Virus record (IMG/VR): IMGVR_UViG_3300031787_000029
Coordinates: 1 to 64,000 of that record
Reading direction: 5' to 3' (one strand)
From: a virus
Length of the DNA stretch: 64,000 nucleotides
Shown here: positions 57,438 to 64,000 of the stretch, in pieces
Position numbering within the stretch: position 1 is the stretch's first letter
Layout: each line of letters opens with the position of its first letter
Translations under genes and position numbers: made by a program
Notes under the pieces: model-generated
What the model saw: the letters and a program-made list of their open reading frames with translations, nothing else
Databases searched by the model: none
Told to the model about the DNA's origin: nothing

Positions 57438-58841
57438 ATGCAAACCTTACAAACAAAAACCATGAAAACTAACACCAAAACGTACACTCTGACTGTATCT
57501 CAACTGGCTTCTCTACAAAAGGACACCAAGATTTATCTTGATGAAGCCTTCCAGTCCAATACACGTTGGAATACTGCAATGAATCAAGCATACATTAAGT
57601 CTGTGCTTGAAGGTAAAGCAATTACCCCCATTACTTTAGGTAAAATCTCTGATCTTTTGAGTTCTATTGAACTTCATTATGGTCCTACTCATTCTGACTA
57701 TCAATTTTTTAGGGATCTTCTAGATCAAGATTTCATCTATATCACGATTGATGGAAATAATCGTGATAACTGCATCTGCAAGTTCCTGAACAATGAGTTT
57801 CCCCTCTCTGAAGGGAAATACTATATTGAACACAATAACATTGTGTACTTTGAAGCGACTAAGAACAACAAGTATTTCAAAGATCTAGATGCAGAAGTTC
57901 GCAACTACATTGAGAACATTTCTCTGAACACTCTTGTAGTTTTGCAATCTGATCGTAAGGGTCTTGCTGAACTGTTCAGTAACATTAATGAGGGTCTTCC
58001 CCTTAATAATCAAGAGAAACGCAACGCTACTCCTTGTCGTTTCGGTGCTCTTGTTAGGAATCTTGTTCAAAGTCACTTGAATGGATTTTCTATGTTGTAT
58101 AGTTCTAAGAACATCAATCGTCGTTATCCCGATGAATTGGTTGTGACAATTTCCACAATCGTTGCTCATGGGATAAAGAATCTGGATAAGAATACTCTAG
58201 ATGCTGCTTATGGTGATTCTACGGTTGAGGTTATTTCTTTCAACAAAACCGCAACTATTGTTGAACAACTTTCTAAGATTGTTGTCAACTATGGTGCTGC
58301 TGGATTTGATGTTGGTGGTAAGAAAAACTCTAACCTGATTGACTTTGCAATGTTGTTGAACTATCTCAACAATAACTCGATTGTCATCGAAGATTACGAA
58401 GCTTTCTACAACTGGTTCACTGAAAGTCAGGGAGAACGAATTGAAGATCCTACCATTCTCTACTATGGTAAAAAGGGTAATAATCCTCGTAGTTATGCTG
58501 GTCTTCTCCGTGGATCTTCTTCCAATTTCCTTCAAATCCGACTCAGTAAGTTGGTTGATTCCATCTCTTCTACACCAGACAACGTTCTGACCTTCCGTGA
58601 CAAAGATCGCAAGTATGATCCTAAGATTCGATTCTCTCTTTGGAAATCTCAGGGTGGGCGATGTGCATTGACTGGTGAACCTATTGATGCACGTCACATC
58701 TACGATGGATCTGTGACTCATATCGACCATAAAGATCCTTGGTCGAAAGGTGGACAAACTACAGTTGAAAATGCACAACTGGTATTTGCAAATGCAAATC
58801 TCCGTAAAGGTGCTCAACTCGTAGAAGTTCCCTCTCTTTGA
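57438..58841 (+). CDS. DUF262 + HNH endonuclease protein (GmrSD-like)
   Basis: 467 residues. The N-terminal region fits DUF262 (ParB/Srx-like NTPase): NTRWNTAMNQAYIKSVLEG with a following P-T-L, then ITIDGNNRDNCICKFLNN (about 101-118, the DGxxR motif). The helical middle contains NEGLPLNNQEKRNA. The C-terminal HNH: RCALTGEPIDARH, THIDHKDPWSKGGQTTVENAQ-type core (His-Asp-His about 428-431) and NLRKG. This is the GmrSD/SspE-type layout, in which an NTPase directs nuclease action on modified DNA. In a phage it could attack host or rival DNA. ATG 57462 is an alternative start. Confidence 0.75.
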   Translation: MQTLQTKTMKTNTKTYTLTVSQLASLQKDTKIYLDEAFQSNTRWNTAMNQAYIKSVLEGKAITPITLGKISDLLSSIELHYGPTHSDYQFFRDLLDQDFIYITIDGNNRDNCICKFLNNEFPLSEGKYYIEHNNIVYFEATKNNKYFKDLDAEVRNYIENISLNTLVVLQSDRKGLAELFSNINEGLPLNNQEKRNATPCRFGALVRNLVQSHLNGFSMLYSSKNINRRYPDELVVTISTIVAHGIKNLDKNTLDAAYGDSTVEVISFNKTATIVEQLSKIVVNYGAAGFDVGGKKNSNLIDFAMLLNYLNNNSIVIEDYEAFYNWFTESQGERIEDPTILYYGKKGNNPRSYAGLLRGSSSNFLQIRLSKLVDSISSTPDNVLTFRDKDRKYDPKIRFSLWKSQGGRCALTGEPIDARHIYDGSVTHIDHKDPWSKGGQTTVENAQLVFANANLRKGAQLVEVPSL

Positions 58842-58857
58842 GAACTTATCTAATCCA

Positions 58858-58875
58858 TAAGGATCTCTGATCAAT
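58858..58875 (+). repeat. Upstream promoter box, copy B
   Basis: taaggatctctgatcaat, near-copy of the box at 56591, here followed by the hairpin at 58878. Confidence 0.5.
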
Positions 58876-58877
58876 GG

Positions 58878-58911
58878 CCCTCTTGCCCCGCAACGGGTAA
58901 GAGGGTATTCT
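58878..58911 (+). promoter_or_regulatory. Hairpin with possible promoter (TTGCCC-17-TATTCT)
   Basis: CCCTCTTGCCC pairs with GGGTAAGAGGG (58878-58888 with 58895-58905). No T-run follows, so it is not a standard terminator. TTGCCC (58883) and TATTCT (58906) have 17-bp spacing. If this is the promoter, the transcript would start about 58918, after the first helicase ATG, favouring the internal ATG at 58934. It could also be a translational control hairpin. Confidence 0.4.
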
Positions 58912-58915
58912 AGCT

Positions 58916-59074
58916 ATGTTGAAACGCAATTCAATGAATCTCCGACCACACCAAGAACGTGCAGTTGAGGTAATGCAACTGCATAAAAAGGGTCAAATCA
59001 TTGTTCCCACTGGTGGTGGTAAAACAATGAAGATGATCAAAGACGCAATGATTCAATTCCAGGAACAGAAATGA
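58916..59074 (+). CDS. DEAD/DEAH-type helicase, N-terminal piece with Walker A (split gene)
   Basis: 52 residues: MNLRPHQERAVEVMQ (Q-motif-like RPHQ) and IIVPTGGGKT (28-37, Walker A), then a stop at 59072-59074. The rest of the helicase continues in the -1 frame from ATG 59071. Alternative start ATG 58934 gives MNLRPHQ as the N-terminus, as in related helicases. The two pieces overlap by four bases (ATGA), so they may be made as two coupled chains. Confidence 0.75.
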   Translation: MLKRNSMNLRPHQERAVEVMQLHKKGQIIVPTGGGKTMKMIKDAMIQFQEQK

Positions 59075-60180
59075 TCGAAATGCAATCACAAACTGAAAAA
59101 ACGATTGTTGTTGTTGCTCCTCGTATTCTTCTCGCAGAACAACTTTGTTCCGAGTTTCTGGAGTTTATCACCAACGCAAGTGTGATGCACGTTCACAGTG
59201 GTGAAACTCATCACTTTTCGACTACCAAACCCCAAGAGATTTCTAACTGGTGGGTGAATACTCGTGGTCACAAACTAATCTTCACCACTTACAACTCTCT
59301 GGAGAGGTTGCAACAATCTCGCATCAAGGTTGACACCATTTACTTTGACGAAGCTCACAACTCCGTCAAACGCAACTTCTTCCCTGCAACTGAATACTTC
59401 AGTCAGGAAGCTGACCGTTGTTACTTCTTCACTGCGACTCCCAAACATTCACTCGCAGTTGGTAAGCCTGGGATGAATGATGTAGAAGTTTATGGCCAAG
59501 TCATTTGTAATGTTCCTGCACCTGAACTTGTCGAAGGTGGTTACATCCTGCCTCCGAAAGTTATCGCAAAACAACTTCCGATGGTAAAGTCTGGTAAGAT
59601 TCCTGCAGATCGTGACTGTGAGAATCTGATTGAGACTCTGGATGAATGTGGTAAGGGTAAAGTGTTGATCTGTGCGAAAGCTACCAAACAGATCTCTGCA
59701 CTGATGTCTGAGACTGACTTCATTCAACAACTGCAAGATCGCGGATTCTCTTACCTCTACATCACCGCAAAGACTGGTGCAATTATTGATGGTAAGAAGG
59801 TGAATCGTGAGGTGTTCTTTGATACTCTCTCTGCATGGGGTAAGGATGACTCTAAGAAGTTCGTTGTTCTCCACCACTCCATCCTTTCTGAGGGTATCAA
59901 TGTGTCAGGTCTGGAAGGTGTCATCTTTATGCGTTCGATGGACTACATTGGTATCTCCCAAACCATCGGCCGTGTGATTCGGATGCACCATGATGATGCA
60001 GCTCGCATCCATAGTGGTGAACTTGTCCCTGGTGATGTTGACAACTATACCAAATCTTTCGGTCTAGTTGTTGTTCCTGTCTTCAACAAAGTTGGGATCT
60101 CTACTCACCAGAAGATCCAAGCTGTGGTGGATACGATCTTCCAAAAAGGAATGCCCGCTATTTCTGTCGTAAAACGATGA
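59071..60180 (+). CDS. DEAD/DEAH-type helicase, main piece lacking Walker A
   Basis: 369 residues with SF2 helicase motifs: VVVAPRILLAEQL (motif Ia), TIYFDEAHNS (motif II, DEAH 93-96), FFTATP (motif III), ILSEGINVSGLEGVIFM and SQTIGRVIRM (motif VI, about 296-305). Motif I is in the preceding short frame, so this chain alone could not bind ATP normally. The family is a UvsW/restriction-type helicase used by cyanophages. Overlaps the next gene (ATGATG). Confidence 0.85.
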   Translation: MIEMQSQTEKTIVVVAPRILLAEQLCSEFLEFITNASVMHVHSGETHHFSTTKPQEISNWWVNTRGHKLIFTTYNSLERLQQSRIKVDTIYFDEAHNSVKRNFFPATEYFSQEADRCYFFTATPKHSLAVGKPGMNDVEVYGQVICNVPAPELVEGGYILPPKVIAKQLPMVKSGKIPADRDCENLIETLDECGKGKVLICAKATKQISALMSETDFIQQLQDRGFSYLYITAKTGAIIDGKKVNREVFFDTLSAWGKDDSKKFVVLHHSILSEGINVSGLEGVIFMRSMDYIGISQTIGRVIRMHHDDAARIHSGELVPGDVDNYTKSFGLVVVPVFNKVGISTHQKIQAVVDTIFQKGMPAISVVKR

Positions 60181-60731
60181 TGGAAAAGTGGGAAGTCTAC
60201 GCTGAAGGCACCTTCAACAATATGAGGGCCAATGCACACAACTGGGAACGATCTTTCGATGACAAACGAAAGATCTCCCGTGATTTTTACTACGGGGTTT
60301 TTGATGCAGGAAATCCCAACCCTACGAACCTGATCAGTGAACAAGCTTTGGAGAATCAACTCTCCAAACAATACAGGCTAAATACTCTGGATCACTACCA
60401 CTCTCCACAATTTGTTGGTCGAATGATTATGGAGAATCGAGACAAATATCTAGAGGATTATGAAGAGTTCAAGAAGATCTTTCTGGTCTGCACACAACAA
60501 ATTGTTGTGACCAAAAAGGAGAATGAATCTCTGTCATTCTTGACTGCACCTGACAAAGAAGATTATAAGGTTCTTGTACCTACCAATCTCAAGTACAACC
60601 ATCTTGGTATCAGATTGTATCAGAGACAAGAGGGTAAAACTAGGTGGAAAAACTCCGATCCAATTGATTCCAACATTCTGGAGATTCCTGAAGATCTGTT
60701 AGAATATGAGAAAAAGTATCTAGTAACGTAA
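60177..60731 (+). CDS. Hypothetical protein, 184 aa, downstream of helicase
   Basis: Overlaps the helicase stop. Charged, with SPQFVGRMIMENRDKYLEDY and FKKIFLVCTQQIVVTKKENE. No motif of a known nuclease or methylase recognised. Tight coupling to the helicase suggests a shared function. Confidence 0.55.
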   Translation: MMEKWEVYAEGTFNNMRANAHNWERSFDDKRKISRDFYYGVFDAGNPNPTNLISEQALENQLSKQYRLNTLDHYHSPQFVGRMIMENRDKYLEDYEEFKKIFLVCTQQIVVTKKENESLSFLTAPDKEDYKVLVPTNLKYNHLGIRLYQRQEGKTRWKNSDPIDSNILEIPEDLLEYEKKYLVT

Positions 60732-61171
60732 TGAACTACAAGTTTATACCAGATAAGTACCAACTATGTAAAAATGTAACTTGGGAAGATGTAATCAATA
60801 AAATGGATGTGGAGATCTACAATCAATCACACAAATTGATTGTAGACTATGGAATCGCTCCAACAATTATCTTACATGAAGACTATTATCCAGGATCTAT
60901 TTCATCTGCATTTAACGAAGTCCAGCAAGATCTAAATATTGAAGTTCTTCACATTTATACTTCTCTTGGTAGAAATGCCAAGACTTTTGGTAGACATTGT
61001 GATACAATGGATGTAGTAATTGTTCAATCCATAGGGAGAATCTATTACGATTTTGATTGTGGATCTAGGGTAGAACTTAATCCAGGAGATGCACTCCACA
61101 TTCCGAAAGGAATCTATCATAACCCCATTGTTTTTGAACCTAGAGTTACCCTGAGCTTTTCTTGGACATGA
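60731..61171 (+). CDS. Cupin/JmjC-like oxygenase, 146 aa
   Basis: Single cupin barrel: VLHIYTSLGRNAKTFGRHCD with HxD (His-Cys-Asp), VVIVQSIGRIYYDFDCGS, ELNPGDALHIPKGIYHNP with the second His, and RVTLSFSW. This order matches cupin-type 2OG-Fe(II) oxygenases (ribosomal-oxygenase-like). Start overlaps the previous stop (TAATG). Substrate unknown. Confidence 0.65.
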   Translation: MNYKFIPDKYQLCKNVTWEDVINKMDVEIYNQSHKLIVDYGIAPTIILHEDYYPGSISSAFNEVQQDLNIEVLHIYTSLGRNAKTFGRHCDTMDVVIVQSIGRIYYDFDCGSRVELNPGDALHIPKGIYHNPIVFEPRVTLSFSWT

Positions 61172-61710
61172 CCGCAGACTATAATGATTACATGTTTTAT
61201 GCACCAATTTATCACTACGCAGTGAGAGATTGGAAGAATAAAAAAACTTCTTTGATGGAATTGTATAACAGGATTGATAGAAACTTAGAAAGAAAAGATG
61301 ATGACAGTGTGATTACAAATTATCATAAGGATTCACTTTCTATGATAGAAAGTATTTCCGAAATTTTTACTGATGAGATCAATTTGTTTTGTGGTAAAGT
61401 TCAATCTCGATTCAAATTAGCCTGTGCATGGTTTGAATTGACTGATAAACATGCTTATCACTCAATGCACAATCATGGATGTACGGGATACAGTTCGGTG
61501 TGTTACATCAAATACAATAGTGATGAACATAAACCCACACATTTTATGTCTCCTTTTCCAAACTTTTTAACTGGTCTTCAACTAACTTATACTCCAGAAG
61601 TTGATGAAGGCTCAATTATATTTTTTCCATCATATATCAGTCACTTTACTGAACCTAATTTGTCTGATGAGAATAGACTAATCGTATCTTTTAATCTACA
61701 ATCAGTTTGA
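61168..61710 (+). CDS. Putative 2OG-Fe(II) oxygenase (TIGR02466-like), 180 aa
   Basis: Start ATG 61168 (ATGA overlap). CAWFELTDKHAYHSMHNHG, SSVCYIKYNS, EGSIIFFPSYISHFTEPN and NRLIVSFNL follow the order of the phage TIGR02466 family, common in cyanophages. Proximal His in HNHG, distal His in ISHF, Arg in ENRLIVSF. Paired with the cupin oxygenase upstream. Substrate unknown. Confidence 0.75.
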   Translation: MTADYNDYMFYAPIYHYAVRDWKNKKTSLMELYNRIDRNLERKDDDSVITNYHKDSLSMIESISEIFTDEINLFCGKVQSRFKLACAWFELTDKHAYHSMHNHGCTGYSSVCYIKYNSDEHKPTHFMSPFPNFLTGLQLTYTPEVDEGSIIFFPSYISHFTEPNLSDENRLIVSFNLQSV

Positions 61711-61711
61711 G

Positions 61712-62101
61712 ATGATGTACCCCAACACAAGTATTCTTGATCCCGACAATGGCCCTACTGGATTTACCACTCCAGACTTCCAATTTGCTGCTATTCCATT
61801 TGGAAAAGAATACATGATCATTGCAGATGGCCAACAACTTGAAGTAGTCAAAACAAGACAACTTGCAGAGATTCGGCTTGAACAATTAAAAAACTCGCAT
61901 CGGACTCTGAAGAAGGGTACTAAGACCCCTGCACCACCAAAATCACAAAAAAAGGCGAAAACGTCTAGTGGCCGCAAGGGGTCTCAGGGACCAAAGCCAA
62001 AGGCCACCAAGGGTTCTACCAAGTCTCCTAAATCTAAGAGTGTGACAGTCAAGAAACCGTACACTCTTCATCCAAATCCATTGATGGATGCACTACTCTA
62101 G
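61712..62101 (+). CDS. Hypothetical protein with strongly basic C-terminus, 129 aa
   Basis: A small folded N-terminal domain (FQFAAIPFGKEYMIIADGQ) is followed by a Lys/Pro/Ser-rich tail (KSQKKAKTSSGRKGSQGPKP) resembling histone-H1-like or nucleic-acid-binding tails. ATG 61712 or 61715. Likely nucleic-acid-binding; function unknown. Confidence 0.55.
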   Translation: MMYPNTSILDPDNGPTGFTTPDFQFAAIPFGKEYMIIADGQQLEVVKTRQLAEIRLEQLKNSHRTLKKGTKTPAPPKSQKKAKTSSGRKGSQGPKPKATKGSTKSPKSKSVTVKKPYTLHPNPLMDALL

Positions 62102-62116
62102 CTATAGTTCAGAAAA

Positions 62117-62368
62117 ATGTCTATCGAAGAAAAACTCTTATCTTTGGGATTTGCATACAATGCAAAGGGGAATGTTCTATCAAAACGTGTCTTACGAAAA
62201 AGTCAAATCCCCATAGGTTGTTTCTTCAAATCCTTAGAAACTGGTGTTGAGTTTTACTCTCAAAATCCAGAAGATGATACTAAGTGGGATCATCTTATTA
62301 TGACAAGAGATTTTGAAGAAGTTCTACTTGACGAAACTGTTACTGCACAATCAATTCTTGAATTATGA
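62117..62368 (+). CDS. Hypothetical protein, 83 aa
   Basis: Small alpha/beta protein (SIEEKLLSLGFAYNAKGNVL; KSLETGVEFYSQNPEDD). Overlaps the next gene. Unknown function. Confidence 0.5.
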   Translation: MSIEEKLLSLGFAYNAKGNVLSKRVLRKSQIPIGCFFKSLETGVEFYSQNPEDDTKWDHLIMTRDFEEVLLDETVTAQSILEL

Positions 62369-62583
62369 CCACAAAAACTAAAATGAAACGAGTTTGTGTT
62401 ACTCCTCTCTCTAGTAAGGCTAAAAACCGATTCCATAACATTATGGATCAGTTTCATACCTGTACTGTTGAACAAGAGAAGACTATTGATGGAGTTCCAC
62501 ATTTGTTTCTAGTTTCGATGAATGGTCAATACTGTTTCTGGGTTCCGAATAAAGGTAACGAACACTGGAAAGTTGAAAAGTGA
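62365..62583 (+). CDS. Small basic protein, 72 aa
   Basis: MTTKTKMKRVCVTPLSSKAK start, then HTCTVEQEKTIDGVPHLFL and a Trp-rich end. ATGA overlap upstream. Unknown function. Confidence 0.5.
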   Translation: MTTKTKMKRVCVTPLSSKAKNRFHNIMDQFHTCTVEQEKTIDGVPHLFLVSMNGQYCFWVPNKGNEHWKVEK

Positions 62584-62864
62584 CAGTCGAACTTTTTCAT
62601 AAAGCTCCTAATGGTTATCATTATGAACAAGAAAAAGATTTCAAGAGAAATGTTACTGCTATCTGGTTACATCATCATAGGAAGTATGACTTTAATCTTG
62701 GAAAACCAGTTAAAACCATCTGGGGATTCTACAATACAAAAACCAGACAATTCCACGCACCAGTTAATAGTCAGACAGTGGGAAGTGTAGTTGAGATTGA
62801 AAATACTACCCCATATACGGCTATGCCTATCAAAATAACTCCACTTGAAGCTGCATTTGCATGA
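62580..62864 (+). CDS. Hypothetical protein, 94 aa
   Basis: GTG start overlapping the previous stop. Aromatic beta-rich protein (VTAIWLHHHRKYDFN; TIWGFYNTKTRQFH). Unknown function. Confidence 0.5.
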   Translation: MTVELFHKAPNGYHYEQEKDFKRNVTAIWLHHHRKYDFNLGKPVKTIWGFYNTKTRQFHAPVNSQTVGSVVEIENTTPYTAMPIKITPLEAAFA

Positions 62865-63037
62865 TTAAAAGTAAGAAAGAACTTATCAGGTATCTTGAAA
62901 ACTACCATGAATCGAGATGTAGTGATCTTGCATCTGAAGGTAGAGAAAAAGATGCAATGTCCATCTACAGTGAAATTATTGTAGATGAAGAAGATCCAGA
63001 TTCCTATTTGTTTATTTCCCTCCACAAAGTATTATGA
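62861..63037 (+). CDS. Small acidic protein, 58 aa
   Basis: ATGA overlaps at both ends. MIKSKKELIRYLENYHESRC and SEIIVDEEDPDSYLF. Unknown function. Confidence 0.45.
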   Translation: MIKSKKELIRYLENYHESRCSDLASEGREKDAMSIYSEIIVDEEDPDSYLFISLHKVL

Positions 63038-63429
63038 AGTACAAAGTTGATTGGACCTCTCCAACTCAGGGTGTTCGCTCTACTACAGTTGACGCACTGA
63101 CTTTGAACACGGCTCGAGAACAAGTTGAGTCAATGTATAGGGATCTTAAAGGATTCAAAGTAGTTTGCATTTCTCCTGTTTTCGAGAAAAAGGAATACGA
63201 AGAACCTGAGACTTACTCTACATCCAGTCAATCAGATAATCGTAGTTCTGATCCTGATGATTTTAATTTGAGTACGATTGTAGGAACTGCGGGCATTTGT
63301 ATTGGTGCATTTATCGCACTTATTGGGTTGTTTAGTCTTCCTTCTGGTATCATCGCTCTAGTTATTGGTGGACTCATTGGCTGGGGTGGTATGCAACTCG
63401 GCTTCTGGATTAGTGACAGAGGTTGGTGA
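63034..63429 (+). CDS. Two-TM membrane protein, 131 aa
   Basis: A cytosolic N-terminal domain (YKVDWTSPTQGVRSTTVDAL) and Ser/Asp-rich linker lead to a C-terminal hydrophobic hairpin: GICIGAFIALIGLFSLPSG and IIALVIGGLIGWGGMQLG. Probably inner-membrane. TGATG-coupled to the next gene. Confidence 0.6.
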   Translation: MKYKVDWTSPTQGVRSTTVDALTLNTAREQVESMYRDLKGFKVVCISPVFEKKEYEEPETYSTSSQSDNRSSDPDDFNLSTIVGTAGICIGAFIALIGLFSLPSGIIALVIGGLIGWGGMQLGFWISDRGW

Positions 63430-63809
63430 TGGATTACATTACTCCAACGCATCAAGAAATTCTTGACGTATTAAATAGAGTCAACATTCAAATCATTGTT
63501 GACAACCATCCTATCTGTGATAGTAAACAGTATGATGGCTTTGTTATGAGTACCAAAGATTCTCGTAATAGTTCTGATCGCACACAATTCTTGTTGTGTG
63601 TTGAGGCCATGCAACAGAACTATACTGATTGGATTGGAGAAGTGAATCGCACATTAGCTCATGAAGCTCTTCATGTAGCACAACTATGTAAATCTAAAGA
63701 TGGTTTATTTTATCCTCTTGGATTTAGGAATGATGTAGAAAAAGAAGCTTTTGCGGTTCAAGAACAACCGAGAGAAGTTCTTCGTATTCTCAAAAAGTAT
63801 TGTCTTTGA
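63429..63809 (+). CDS. Zinc-metallopeptidase-like protein (HEALH), 126 aa
   Basis: Start ATG 63429. RTLAHEALHVAQLCK contains the HExxH zinc-binding and catalytic motif. A later Glu (FAVQEQPREVL) may be a third ligand. This small HExxH protein recurs in cyanophages. Substrate unknown. Coupled to the membrane protein gene. Confidence 0.65.
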   Translation: MDYITPTHQEILDVLNRVNIQIIVDNHPICDSKQYDGFVMSTKDSRNSSDRTQFLLCVEAMQQNYTDWIGEVNRTLAHEALHVAQLCKSKDGLFYPLGFRNDVEKEAFAVQEQPREVLRILKKYCL

Positions 63810-63812
63810 CCA

Positions 63813-63841
63813 TTGACAAATACGGACAAAACCCTTACACT
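63813..63841 (+). promoter_or_regulatory. Sigma70-type promoter (TTGACA-17-TACACT)
   Basis: -35 TTGACA (63813-63818), 17-bp spacer, TACACT (63836-63841), 24 bases before the last ATG of the window. Confidence 0.65.
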
Positions 63842-63864
63842 ATAAAAGTAATTCACAACTTACA

Positions 63865-64000
63865 ATGACACAAAAATTTCTTTACATCGTTGATCATTAT
63901 GTTCCCTTTCCCTCTAGTGAGTATGGTGGGCTTTGGAATGTAGTTGCTACCGACGATGATGAATGTTTTGAGATGATTGTTGCTGAAGATGATGGCAATT
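63865..64000 (+). CDS. Small protein, N-terminal part (3' end outside window)
   Basis: ATG 63865 after a strong promoter; open to the window edge. MTQKFLYIVDHYVPFPSSEY then an acidic segment (VVATDDDECFEMIVAEDD). Too little to classify. Confidence 0.5.
   Translation, partial: MTQKFLYIVDHYVPFPSSEYGGLWNVVATDDDECFEMIVAEDDGN

Noticed and set aside
58197-58874. 225-codon minus-strand frame opposite the DUF262-HNH gene
   Set aside because: It lies wholly within a gene with clear domains, on the opposite strand to all neighbours, and has no recognisable family.
59060-59080. Canonical programmed -1 frameshift site in the helicase
   Set aside because: No X XXY YYZ heptamer precedes the stop (sequence reads gaacagaaatga), so coupled re-initiation or an indel is more likely.
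1-64000. CRISPR arrays, insertion sequences, integrase or attachment sites
   Set aside because: No regularly spaced repeats, transposase, integrase or terminal inverted repeats were seen; the repeats present are promoter-like or within structural genes.
1-64000. Photosystem genes (psbA, psbD, hli) expected in many cyanophages
   Set aside because: None recognised in this window; they may lie elsewhere in the genome.

Overview
The window is an AT-rich, densely packed stretch of a T4-like marine cyanophage genome (cyanomyovirus; host most likely Synechococcus or Prochlorococcus). The T4 core is plain: the replication/transcription block gp33-gp59-gp32 in T4 order, PhoH, a RecB/Cas4-like exonuclease, and baseplate/hub genes gp53, gp48, gp4, a gp54-like initiator, gp26, gp51-like, gp27-like and gp5. 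The cyanobacterial side is equally plain: CP12, a CpeT-type bilin lyase, DUF1825, DUF4278, speD and thyX. Names rest on motif recognition and gene order; no database search was run.

Layout. 1-5.3 kb: small conserved cyanophage genes, speD, thyX and two tandem GT-A glycosyltransferases. 5.3-10.1 kb: phoH, exonuclease, gp33, gp59, DUF1825, a 3D-domain protein and gp32 behind its own sigma70-type promoter. 10.1-14.9 kb, minus strand: gp53 (with a large insertion), gp48, an unknown protein and gp4, read from a TATAAATA late promoter. 14.9-27.2 kb, plus strand: tail-tube initiator, gp26, gp51-like, two large hub proteins with cell-wall-hydrolase-like domains, gp27-like, CP12, gp5, a spike-like protein and other structural genes. 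27.3-31.0 kb: an aminotransferase plus radical-SAM/SPASM cassette, tRNA-Leu(UAA), CpeT, tRNA-Thr(UGU) and a Mom-like DNA-modification protein. 31.1-43.9 kb: a 2193-residue fibre, a glycine-rich adhesin, three 2OG-Fe(II) oxygenases and an asparagine synthetase. 43.9-55.0 kb: about 40 very small genes, most joined by ATGA/TAATG overlaps, in several paralogous families. 55.1-64 kb: envelope-type small proteins, a DUF262-HNH nuclease, a helicase split into two reading frames, two more oxygenase-like genes and a HEALH metallopeptidase.

Regulation visible in the sequence. T4-type late boxes ([A/C/T]TAAATA) lie about 20-40 bp before many virion or late genes. Sigma70-type promoters (TTGACA/TTGACT, 17-18 bp, TATAAT-like) precede gp32, the DUF262-HNH gene and several early-type small-gene operons. 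Rho-independent terminators lie at about 2.3, 10.1, 31.0 and 41.9 kb. A repeated element (ggacacttgaagaactgg...) followed by TATAAT punctuates the small-gene array.

Most interesting are: (i) the aminotransferase/radical-SAM pair; (ii) 2OG-Fe(II) oxygenases, one prolyl-4-hydroxylase-like, around a glycine/Asn-Pro-Gly-rich adhesin, which suggests hydroxylated fibre proteins; (iii) the DUF262-HNH protein next to a split helicase; (iv) a Mom-like base-modification protein; (v) a gp53 enlarged by a propeller-like insertion, and wall-hydrolase domains moved from gp5 to neighbouring hub proteins.
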